Assembly: GCA_025786725.1 (NCBI GenBank)
Contig: JAHLTZ010000011.1
Coordinates: forward strand, 248,001-312,000
Source: Syncephalis fuscata
Taxonomy: Eukaryota > Zoopagomycota > Zoopagomycetes > Zoopagales > Piptocephalidaceae
Reading direction: 5' to 3'
DNA length: 64,000 nucleotides
Below the pieces are notes generated by a model. It saw only the letters and a program-made list of their open reading frames with translations, was not told where the DNA came from and did not search any database. Shown here piece after piece: positions 51,645 through 61,906 of this stretch. Each line of letters begins with the position of its first letter. Positions within the stretch are counted from its first letter, which is position 1. The position numbers were made by a program, and so were the translations under genes.

Positions 51645-54172
51645 ATGAAGCTTTCTATTAGTGTCGTCTGCACCCTTCTCGTGACTTTTGTAGCTACTAC
51701 AGCCATGGTGGATGCTAAGCCAGCTCTAGCTCGTCGTGGTATGTTGCTACTTAAATCAATGTGCAAACTGTTATATTTACTAACATTATGTAAAATTAAT
51801 GATAGCTCCAGAAGGTGAGTTGCAATTATGGATTGTTGTTATGGTATTTATTGTATATTTCTATATAGATGATACGGATGTTGTATACATGAGACCAGGC
51901 AGTAAGTTTGTTATAAATCAATAAAGCAAACGTTGGATTTATGATACTAATATGCTAAAATAATGTTAATAGAAGGTAAGTGACATTGTATATTAATTAA
52001 CTATACACTAATCACATTTTATATATTGCGATATTAATATTGGTTTATTAATAGGAGGTAATTAATATACAATATTGATTGACATGTACTGATTACATAT
52101 TGCTTGTTGTGTGCATTAACAAATTAGTATTAGCAGACAGTGAGTGACACTATATATTATGTATTACATGTATTAACAACTTAATGGCAATAGCCTGTAA
52201 GTGGCATTGTATATTAGTTAGATGTATACTAATCACATTTTATTTATTATGTGTATCAACATCTTAATATTAATAGGCAGTAAGTAATACTATATTAATT
52301 GAATGTTTACTGATTGTATGTTACCTATTGTGTATATCAATAACCTGATAATAATAGAATGTAAGTGGTAGAATATACCATTTAGCTATGTACTGATCAC
52401 ATGAAATTTATTGCATGCATCAACGCCTTAATATTAACAGGCCGTAAGTAATAATGTACAATTATCGATCACGCACTAATTGCATTTGACTATTTGTGTC
52501 AACGACTTAATATTAATAGAAGGTAAGCTATATTTTATGACATTAACTAGTTCACAACTAACTGCGTATTATGTATTGTGCATGTTGATAATCTAATATT
52601 TATAGATGGTGGGTAACATTATATACCAATTAGCTATAAATTAATTAAATTCTGTGCTACGTATCAACAACTTAATTTTAACAGAGGGTAAGTGGCATTG
52701 TATGATAATCAACTATGCACTAATTACACTTTTTTATACTTTAAATAACAAATTAATATCGATAGATGGCAAGTGATGCACTATATCAATTGACTACAAA
52801 CTAATCACATGTTCATTATACACCATCAATTAATACTAATAGGCAGTAAGTGGCATTGTATATTAATTGATCATACATTAATTCCATGCTATGTATTGTG
52901 TACACCAATAACTTGATATTAATAGACTGTGAGTTATATTGTATGACAATCAACTATGCACTAATTATATATTTACTATGTGTATCTACAACTTGATACT
53001 AATAGGCAGTAAGCAGCATTGCATATTATCAATAGCTACTAATTACTTGCTATGTATTTTATGTGTAAACTTGATATTAATAGCTAGTAAGTAATACTAT
53101 ATTTCAATCGATTATGCACTAATTACATGTTATATATCGTGTACACTGGTGATTTGATATTCATAGGCTGTAAGTTACATTGTATAGCGATTGATTATGT
53201 ATTAATTGCATGCTATCTATTGATGCATAAATGGCTTGGTTTTAATAGGCAGTAAGTAATACCGTATATTAATTAACTGTGTACTGATCACATGTTATAT
53301 ATCGTGCTATTAATGTTGGACTATTAATAGAAGGTGATTACTAGTGTATAGCAATTGACATGCACTAATTATATAACAATTGTTTATATTGTCTATTTAA
53401 TATTAATAGAGGGTAATTAGTATATAATATCAATTAACTGTGTACTGATCACATTTTATTAATTGTCTATATCAATAAACTGATATTAATAGACCGTAGG
53501 TGATATTATATAATAATTGACTATTCACTAATCACATGTTATATATCATGGCTCCAATAATTCGATATTAATAGAAGGTAATTGATATTGTACAATGATC
53601 AGCATACACTAATTACATGCTATTTGTGTGTACTAACGGTTTAATATTAATAGTTTGTAAGTGATACTGTATATTAATTGGCTATGTACTGCTTACATTT
53701 TATTTATTGTGTCTATTAATAACCTATTATTAATAGTCCGTAAGTGATGTTATATATTAGCTGGTGTGTGCTGATCACATTTTATCTATTGTTTATATCA
53801 ATGGCTTGACATTAATAGCTAGTAAGCAATACTGTATATTAATAGGCTATACACTAATTACATAATTACTCTGTATATCAATGACCTAATGTTAATAGTC
53901 GGTAAGTGTTATTGTATATTGATTGAGTATGCATTAATTACGTGCTCATCGTATGCCTCAACAACCTGATCCTAATAGGCAGTAAGTGATATTACACACT
54001 AATTAATTATTCACTAAGCAAATGTTTGCAATGTATATCAAAAACTTAATATAATAGATCGTAAGTAATATTGTATACTATTGGTTTATACGCTAATCAT
54101 ATTGTATGTATTGCATACATTTGTGGGCATAATGCAACTGGTGCATTTAAAACATTAGGATTGATAATGTAA
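51645..54172 (+). CDS. Secreted cysteine-rich peptide gene built from single-codon microexons, paralog 2
   Basis: Exon 1 (51645-51738) encodes a signal peptide (MKLSISVVCTLLVTFVATTA, then MVDA) and KPALARR, ending in phase 1. Exon 2 (51806-51814, 9 nt) and exon 3 (51869-51901, 33 nt) add an acidic stretch (APEGDDTDVVYMRPG in order). Then come 27 consecutive exons of exactly 3 nt, from 51973 to 54060, separated by introns of 54-83 nt. In phase 1 they encode about 27 residues with no stop, including four cysteines spaced C-x1-C-x6-C-x2-C and several Asp/Glu/Lys. The last intron ends at CATTAG and the terminal exon (from 54159) stops at 54172. RR suggests Kex2 maturation. No known family is recognised; it could be an effector or signal peptide. 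The splice model is predicted only. Confidence 0.7.
51973..54060 (+). repeat. Array of about 80-bp intron-microexon units, locus 2
   Basis: Microexon starts: 51973, 52055, 52137, 52194, 52277, 52358, 52441, 52520, 52606, 52685, 52766, 52843, 52926, 53006, 53084, 53167, 53249, 53331, 53410, 53493, 53575, 53654, 53737, 53819, 53899, 53979, 54058. Each is exactly 3 nt between an AG and a GT (GC once, at 52769). Most introns hold CACTAAT- or TACTGAT-like branch motifs about 40-45 nt before the acceptor. One intron (52140-52193) is short at 54 nt. Confidence 0.87.
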
Positions 54173-54395
54173 TTGAACTACTAGTTCAATACAATTTAGG
54201 TATATACTTGTGGAAACAAGGCTATTTGACAGCTGCTGGCCAGCACGTTTATATACCAAGTCCCATCCATTGCTCCGGTTCCTTTATCCCTTAATCAATG
54301 GCATCATTATATTATTAACAAAATCGTATTTAGCTGTATCTACTCAGCCATACAGATCTGTAATAATAAATACATGATTTCATCTATTTATATTT
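54150..54395 (+). other. Terminal exon / 3' UTR conserved with the first microexon locus
   Basis: Counterpart of 38608-38890. Polyadenylation-type AATAAA sequences occur at about 54364. Indels between the copies break the shared reading frame, which favours a 3' UTR. Confidence 0.5.
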
Positions 54396-55009
54396 GATAG
54401 CTTTTTAAGTCTGTATTATTTTTGCATTCAAATATTAAAAATATCACTCAAATAACAATCCAATATATAGGTATTATAGTAATATTTTTTAGATAATATT
54501 GTTGTGAGTCTAAAAATAGAAATATTTTTAAATTACTTGGCATAAATATATTAAAACACCTGTGTACGCACGCTCACTATAAATACATACATAATCTGCC
54601 CATCTTGTAATAAAGTATTGCTCATCACTACATTCTATTTTATTAATTAGTTAGTTGTCTTATCCAATGACAACATAATATTAGCAGTATTTTATTAATT
54701 AAATAATCACTATTACTTTCCAATCTGCATTTAATTACATTATAATCATTTTTTAAACAAATCATAGCTATTATAAATCAATACTAAAGTACTTATATGA
54801 GTTAGTGATTAGTATTGATATTCAATATATGTATTGTGCTTATAATTAAAACATATAACACTAAAAACAATGCAGTCGAGTGGTTTTTTTGTTAGTTACA
54901 TTATTATTTTATTTTAAATAGTCTATTTTATAATCAAGTAAAATAAGGCTTATTGTAGCATAGACACATTTAATATTGACCGTGCTGTCTTTCCTTTCAT
55001 GTTAACGCT
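54396..55009. other. Intergenic region, no gene seen
   Basis: AT-rich; no supported features. Confidence 0.4.
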
Positions 55010-56228
55010 AATTGGGAGTGCTGTGTTTTATTGGGCTCTCGAGCTATATATTGGCCATAAAATTCATTCTGATCAACTCAGCTTTTATGAATTAGTTTTT
55101 AAGAAAATTATTTGGCAGCGCAAAAAATGCTAACATTACGTTCAAAGTAACGGAGAGGAACAAACGGATGAGGAAGCTTCAAAGGAAAGATTTTGACTAC
55201 AAAACGACCTCATGTCTGCGGACGGTAAAAATGATCCTGTTTAACTTTTAGGCCTGTGTAAAACATTTGCTACTCGGACTAGGCCAAACGCTGTGCTGGA
55301 CAATGCTTGGATGGCCACACGCACTAATGAATGTTTTGGCTACTTGGGCCCAAATGGAGCCGGAAAACAATGACACTTGAAGTAAGATAATCGACACATT
55401 TGATTTGAAATACTAATCATCGCTATCTATTAGATTTTTACAGGAAAGTTGCAGGCAACTACAGGTACCGCAAGTATCTGTGATCCGCCCATACAATCTT
55501 ATGATATGCGTATTCATTCGCTTCTTAAAGTTTGTACACAACATAGCATTTTATGGAATAAATCAACTGCTGGGAACATTTGCGCCATTTGCACGTATTA
55601 AAGGTGTGGCTAAAAATGAAATTGAAAGTGCTACAGAGGAAATGATTTAGTTACTTGACTTGACACCAGTAGTCGATCAGTATTCCGACACATACTCCGG
55701 TGGCAATAAACGACGCCTCAGTCTAGCTATTGCCTGTATTAAACATCCACAAGTTATGTTTTTAGACGATAAGTAGCTGCTGCAAGTTTTATCTATTCAT
55801 TTAATCTAACACCATTTAATGTGTAGAACCAACAACTGGCGTTGATATTGGTATTTGTGTAAAATTTGGGAGTATATTCGACACTTAAAAAACGTTTTAG
55901 TATTGTGCTTATCACGCACAGTATGGAGGAGGCAGATACACTGTGCGATCAAGTTGCTGTAAGGGTCAATGGCCAGGTACAGGCAATTGGCACGCCACAG
56001 CGTTTAAAAAACGTATACGGAACAGATTATAAGATTCTAATAAAAACAACCGATTTCAATGGTGCAGTGGCAGTTCAACAAAAATCCTGTATCAAGCTAG
56101 GTGCCAAATCCATTCAGTTACTTGGTTGTCATTTAGAGATGGAATGTGAGCGTCAGAACCAATCGCCCATCATGGCAGCCGACACAACTGGTACATTGGC
56201 ACGTACCTTTCATATAATCAATTCTTAA
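55010..56228 (+). pseudogene. ABC transporter, subfamily A-like, truncated pseudogene (last nucleotide-binding domain)
   Basis: Near 55020 a piece of a final membrane segment remains (IGSAVFYWALELYIG). The nucleotide-binding domain follows: a Walker A region GPNGAGK at about 55348-55368, broken by one missing A in the run 55364-55367; KVCTQHSILW; the signature SGGNKRRLSLAIACIKHP; a Walker B-like QVMFLDD; TTGVDI; and LITHSMEEADTLCDQVAVRV with the H-loop. An in-frame TAG interrupts at about 55648-55650 (in EEMI-stop-LLDL), and several other frame changes occur. The upstream transmembrane and first ATPase halves of an ABCA protein are absent. It is therefore most likely a decayed 3' fragment of a lipid-type exporter gene. 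Confidence 0.8.
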
Positions 56229-56367
56229 TGTACATTGTAGATGTAATTACTACAATAAGCAATAAATAATTAATAATTGCATATTTATTTATTGAATCAA
56301 TTACTAGAGTATTTATTATATAAAACATAATAACTATAGACAACTATTTATTAATTAAAATACTTGA

Positions 56368-58079
56368 TTAGCTGGCTTTAAGACAATCATCAATAATACG
56401 CATGCAACCTAGTATACGCTCTTCAGAGAATCTTTCGCCAAATACTTGGATACCAATTGGTACACCATGTAAAAGATCCATATCGTAAAATTTACGTGAC
56501 GTGTTTTCTATATAAGAAATGGGTGCGTCTCCTCCTAGCCATGATACATTTTCTTGCTGTTTATCCAGTTTAGCATCAACAGTGGTTACGGGAATTGCTC
56601 CCGCAGTTACATCGAGAACATTATGAAGCGCAGTGTAGCAAACCATAGGGAATTGCTTGCCGGCCGTTTCGTGTAGCACGGCAGGTACACCAAAACCTGG
56701 GCAAATAATAGCGTCAAACGGACGACCACATTCCTGTAGAGCCGTTTCACGCGCTGTACGCAAAAACAAATTACGATATTTATTGCGACGGCCAACTAGC
56801 ATGGCATCTCCTCAGTTGTATGACCGCGTGATATTTCTAGCAATTGAGCTAGCTGTGGCTCTTTATACCAATAAGTAGCGATCCACATCTTTATCTTACG
56901 GGTAATCCAGTGCATTTCGGTCATTTCCAATTGTGGTGTAATGGCTTGACAACGGTCATCATTGCCAAGAATGGCTCGCACATCGCTAAGATTATCGGCG
57001 TAGAGCAATCCCAGGAAAAGTGTAAACGCTTCAAGTACATTGGGCGGCTTGAATTCGACCACTTCATGTCCTGCTGCCCGTAATTTATCAACGGCTATTC
57101 TTACTGCACGCTGACAAGCTGGCGCCGCTGGAAGAAAGCCATCATAAGTATAATAGCCAAGACACAACTTGGCCGGTGGCTGCCATGTGCGCCACGGTAA
57201 AGGAACACAGCCTGAATCTTCTGTCCATGGCTCTTGTTCAATGAGGGCCTTCATGAACAGTTCGAGGCTAGCCACATCACGAGCCATTGGACCAACACTA
57301 ACAGGTATGTATTCCTGAAATCCTTCTTCACCAAGCGTCTCGGCCAATGGTACACGGAATGACGTTGGCTTAAGGGCGTAGATGCCCGAGCAATGCGCTG
57401 GAATACGCACCGATCCACCAATATCCGATCCAATACCCAGCACTGAGGCTTTACTGGCTAATAGCGCACCTTCACCGCCACTACTGCCACCAGGAGCCAC
57501 GTGTTTGTTGTGTGGATTTAGTGTACGACCAAAAACCGGATTGTAGCACTCAAACGTCAGCAGTGTTTGAGGTACGTTTGTTTTCACGTATGGAATAGCA
57601 CCCGCTCGACGTATACATTTTATCAATACGGAATCGCGTGGATGCTTTACGCCTATCAGCGAAGAATGGCCCATACAAGCTTCATGGCCCTTCATTATCA
57701 TACTATCTTTAATTGAGATGGGCAGGCCGTGTAATGGACCAATGGGTCCCTTTTCCGCCATATGTTCATCCATTTTACGAGCTTCTTCAACCGCCTCTTT
57801 AATAAGCACTTCTGCCAAGCAGTTAACCTTATGTTGGGCATTTAATGCCCGTATGCCTAAAACGGTGGCTGCTTGAAGTGCCGTAAACTGTTTTTGTGCT
57901 AGAGCAGTCGTTAAATCACAGGCTGACATGTCACCCAAGCCATTTATCTTTTCGGTAAGCTTTAATTCTTCACTCAGTTTATCGAGCGTAACTTGAGCCG
58001 CATCAATATCGGCCTCTTGTTGTTGCCGCTTCTCACCACAACGGTGACGCGCAGCCCGAGCAGTAAACCAGCTAGACAT
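56368..58079 (-). CDS. Amidase-signature hydrolase, fatty acid amide hydrolase-like
   Basis: Apparently single-exon gene starting at ATG 58079. The amidase signature is complete: SIKDS (Lys124), GGSSGGEGALLAS (cis-Ser199) and GSDIGGSVRIPA (nucleophile Ser223), with the 24-residue spacing between the serines found in FAAH. Further FAAH-type stretches are PYVKTNVPQTLLTFECYNPV, VSVGPMARDVASLE, GYYTYDGFLP and, near the end, HNVLDVTAGAIPVTTV and HGVPIGIQVFGERF. A frame change at about 56803 (GG on the plus strand where GGG is expected) separates the last 140 codons; restoring one base would join them. The overall length, about 570 residues, is normal. The N-terminus has no clear membrane anchor. 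Likely hydrolyses acyl amides; the substrate is unknown. Confidence 0.87.
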
Positions 58080-58264
58080 AGTAGTGCACTAATAGGATAC
58101 GAAAGAGAAAAATGCCAGATATGAACGGTATTGTCATGTTCCTGTATTTATTGACAAAATGCACATCAAGGCAACGTAGCACAGCTACAGAACAAGCTGC
58201 ATCAATTATGCTACAGATCAGGTACTAAGAATACTTGTTTATTTATGTGTGTATTTATCATTGT

Positions 58265-60991
58265 TCATTGTCGTCGTTTCATTTCCGGCGTATCATCTTG
58301 GCGCTCTTCAAAGATAGGCTTGGGCTGATTCTTTTTATAAGCTGTAGTAACCAATGTTCACATTAATATGTTAATGGGTATTTTTCATTAATATGCACAT
58401 ACCTTGGCCTACAAATCTTGGATTGGCCTCTGCATCTTTAGCGTACTTTAATAATGCTTCTCGAGGATCATCGGCTAAATAAAAATAAACAGTAAATTAA
58501 TCCATTATTATATCCATTTTTATGTATTATTATATAGCGATAGCTTACATTGTAATTTATCTCGAAGTCCATCAATAGCAACATACTCTTGTATATTGCT
58601 ACCCACACGTACGCCACGTCCTTGAGCAGACATGGGTAAATCTATGAATGTTTGGTTAGTACATTATATTGAAATTATATTGAATCTAAATACTTACCTG
58701 GTCGCTTTGATTGCCGTGGATCTTTGCGTGCTTGTTCTTTCAAGCGTTTAAGGCTTTTGTTCTCTTCTTCGCCAAACATTGGCAGAACATTGGGTGTGAC
58801 AATATTTCCCACTGTCTCTTGCTCATCAATTGCGCGGCGTTTAGGTGCCCGATCAGCACATAAAAGTGCACCTTTATTACTATCAGTTGTACTATACAGA
58901 ACCGATATTTGGCCATTACTACAACCGGCCACTATCTAATATATCATTACATTAATTTTATATATATATACATATATATATTATAATCAACTTACTTGGT
59001 TGATGCGTTCATGCCATAATACTCTGATAACACTTGCTTCCGATATCGCTATTTACATTATATAGTAGCATTAACAATTAGTTATGTGTAGATATTAATT
59101 AAATATAGCATATTTACTTAATTGACGAACTACTTTTAGCGTAGATCGATCAAGTACAGCAATCCTGCCCTTCTTCTCCTCCGGCGTAGTTCCCAATCCT
59201 ATACAATAGCTATGGTTACTCATGTGGACACTCATCAATGATTTCTATAGTTACCGGTTAGTATAAGCTTCCCATCTGGACTAAAACATAAATTGCCCTC
59301 GGAACTGGCACTAGGTAATTGATGGGCCACACAGACCGGTTCTTTTAACCGTCGAATATCCCATACTAATTGTATTAATCATACGCGTTAGTATTAGATG
59401 TCAAGAACAACAATATTCGCTATAATAATAATTTACATTTTACCGTATCATCCCACCACGAGATACTACTTGCTGATCCCCGGTGTAAACATAACTGAGG
59501 AAGTATCCGTCAATGGTGTATGAGCATTTTCTGCCGTCTAATCATATTTAATCAATACACCATGTTACGCAATACTAGTAACACATTCATGCCATTTACC
59601 TGAACAGGTCTAAATAACGATCCATTGGTTGACCATATACTAATAGTACCATCCTGGGCCGCTAATCTTAATTTAATAAAATGATTATATACTAAATACC
59701 ATATGACATACCTGATACGACGGCTGATCCATCCGAGTTATATGACACGGCAGTAATTGGCGTACGTGATGCCTTTCCCTTGCCTTATATACAGCCATTC
59801 CCTGTTGTCTTGTTGTCTTATTACCATTCCACAATCTATTTCTAATATAAGTAAAGCATAATATACAACTGTTATCTTGCTACCTAATGGTACTATCAAC
59901 CGATGCAGTAATAAACCTTTCCTTGTCTGTAGGATGCCATTGACAACAGTTGATCATAGCTACATGTCCACTAGTATGTATTCATTAGTAAAACTATATA
60001 CACTATATACAAGTCGACTATATCTAACTATTTACCTTGTATGTTTTAGGTCCCGTATATAGACATCACCACGAGAGAATTCAGATCTATATTCATTATT
60101 TAATAATATTAATATTAATATTAATGGTGTTATAATGAATATTAATATAAACCTACACGCTAACACCATTACGATCAAATATTTTTGCTTGACAAGTAGT
60201 AGGAATTACCAATAACTGATCACCACTTAAACTAAAGTGAATATCTTTAATCTAGTTCATATAGACCACAGTAATTAAGGCCATTTAATAAACTATTATT
60301 ATTGTTCTTATTATTCTTATTATTATTCTACTTACTTTATTGCCTTCACATGGTTCAAAATTACGAAATGCCCGACCTGATGAATCCATGCCGTTGAAAT
60401 CCCATAGACGTACAGTATCGTCATAAGCACCAGTGGCCACACGAGAACCTGATGGCTCAATAGACAAGGCTGAAACGGCCTATATGATCAATCCAGTATC
60501 AATATTATATTATACTATATATTATATATTTATATCTTACTTTATTATGACCAACTAACTTCATTTCATGTGATACAGGTAATGTTGAACAAGTATCATG
60601 ATCGCCATCTTCTTTATCAATATCTAAATTTAATGATTCTGATGCTGTGGATGTTAATATTCCTTTATCGCTATTCTATACACATAACAAATAAGTTAAT
60701 ATCCATTAAACTAAAAATTATTATTATTACTTTAGACGACGGTTTCGTTGAATGGCTACTTGCTTCCAACGTCGTTGATGTTCCACTAGACTTCTTCTTA
60801 CTCGGTCGACTTAATAAGTCGTGGTCATTACTCTTCTTCGTTGAGCGAGACCCTTTCACAGACTGGCCATCAACGCCAAAAGACTTTGGCAATAGTGAGG
60901 AGAGTATATCATCCTATATACGCGGAATATACAACAACAAACTATAAGTTACCTTAAATGACTAGTCTATTCTACTTACAAAACCTGACAT
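58265..60991 (-). CDS. WDR70: WD40 protein WDR70 (GAD-1) family
   Basis: Many small exons. Exon 1 is only 12 nt (60980-60991, M-S-G-F), followed by a Ser/Lys-rich region (DDILSSLLPKSFGVDG). The propeller begins with LPVSHEMKLVGHNK, AVSALSIEPSGSRVATGAYD and DDTVRLWDFNGMDSSGRAFR, the WDR70 hallmark Gly-Met-Asp. NFEPCEGNK and later WD repeats continue through 59.0-60.2 kb. The C-terminal half includes RRAIDEQETVGNIVTPNVLP, MFGEEENKSLKRLKEQARKD, QGRGVRVG, ADDPREALLKYAKDAE and a final basic PEMKRRQ, all in the order of animal and fungal WDR70. The family acts in chromatin ubiquitylation during DNA repair. It is transcribed away from the gene at 61170, with a shared 178-bp promoter interval. Confidence 0.88.
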
Positions 60992-61169
60992 GTCAATCGA
61001 TAAGAAAACGATAATATACTGTAGATTACAATAGTAAATGTAAATGTAATAATAAAGCTAATTAATTCAATATTAATTGATCAAGTGTAGTGTTTTATTT
61101 CTTTTCCATTAATATCTTCACATTAACAGATACTACACGGTCTGTATTTGTGCTTATGTAAACACTATT

Positions 61170-61722
61170 ATGGAACGACCTATTCGTAGACCGGGTCGTG
61201 CCAATGCCTCACAACGTAAACGACCTATTGAGAAAGTAACTATTGAACACGTTACACCACGTCCGTCTATTTCTACAATACCTTCAACTACTACAACAAC
61301 AACAAACCACGATGAATCTGTAAGTTATATAAAAATAGTAAACAATATATATTGAATACGATACTCTAGACTGTACCAACCAACAATACAAATATTCAAT
61401 TAGGTAAGAACAGAACAGTAGTATATACTAATATAAATACTAATACTATTTATATAGATCCATCAACTAATTTATTACGTATATTGCATCATGCTACAGT
61501 TGATTTAATTGCTCATGGTGATCTTGGTGATCCAAGATTGAGTCAACAATTAAATAATGCATTTGAGGCAACGGCACTCAATGCAGTTGGTAAGTAATTG
61601 ATATTTTATTTAATTAATAAGTATTGACATTGATCTATTACAATAGCCAATTTAATGATTGAGTATACAGCACACATTCTAAGACCTACACTTGAACATT
61701 TAAACGAAAAGATGGAGATGGA

Positions 61723-61763
<41 letters not shown>

Positions 61764-61835
61764 CGAAGATGGATATGAAAAGAACAAGAACAAGAAGATA
61801 ACGACAGTAACTATAGTAATAGTGAATCAGAATAG
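61170..61835 (+). CDS. Small hypothetical protein with helical core and acidic tail (frame-disrupted)
   Basis: Three exons: 61170-61319, 61370-61589 and 61647-61835. The N-terminus is basic and Thr-rich (MERPIRRPGRANASQRKRPI). A helical core follows (STNLLRILHHATVDLIAHGD, then LSQQLNNAFEATALNAVANL and MIEYTAHILRPTLEHLNEK). It leads into a long Asp run from a GAT repeat at 61720-61762, and the tail ends EQEQEDNDSNYSNSESE. Two frame changes occur at A runs (61707-61710 and 61778-61781), each as if one A were missing; reading across them gives a coherent acidic tail. The helical core could be a histone-fold-like or transcription-factor subunit, but I do not recognise it and assign no function. 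Confidence 0.6.
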
Positions 61836-61906
61836 TATAATATAAATAATATACAAATATTTGAATCGTTATAACAAAACTAGCTTTTACTTTTACTATG
61901 TGATAA

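Noticed and set aside
35932-54060. The two arrays as CRISPR or as ordinary satellite DNA
   Set aside because: Regular spacing is there, but the variable part is only 3 nt, the repeats are diverged, and every unit keeps splice donor, branch-like and acceptor motifs in one orientation downstream of a signal-peptide exon. A CRISPR has 20-40-nt spacers and does not occur in nuclear fungal DNA.
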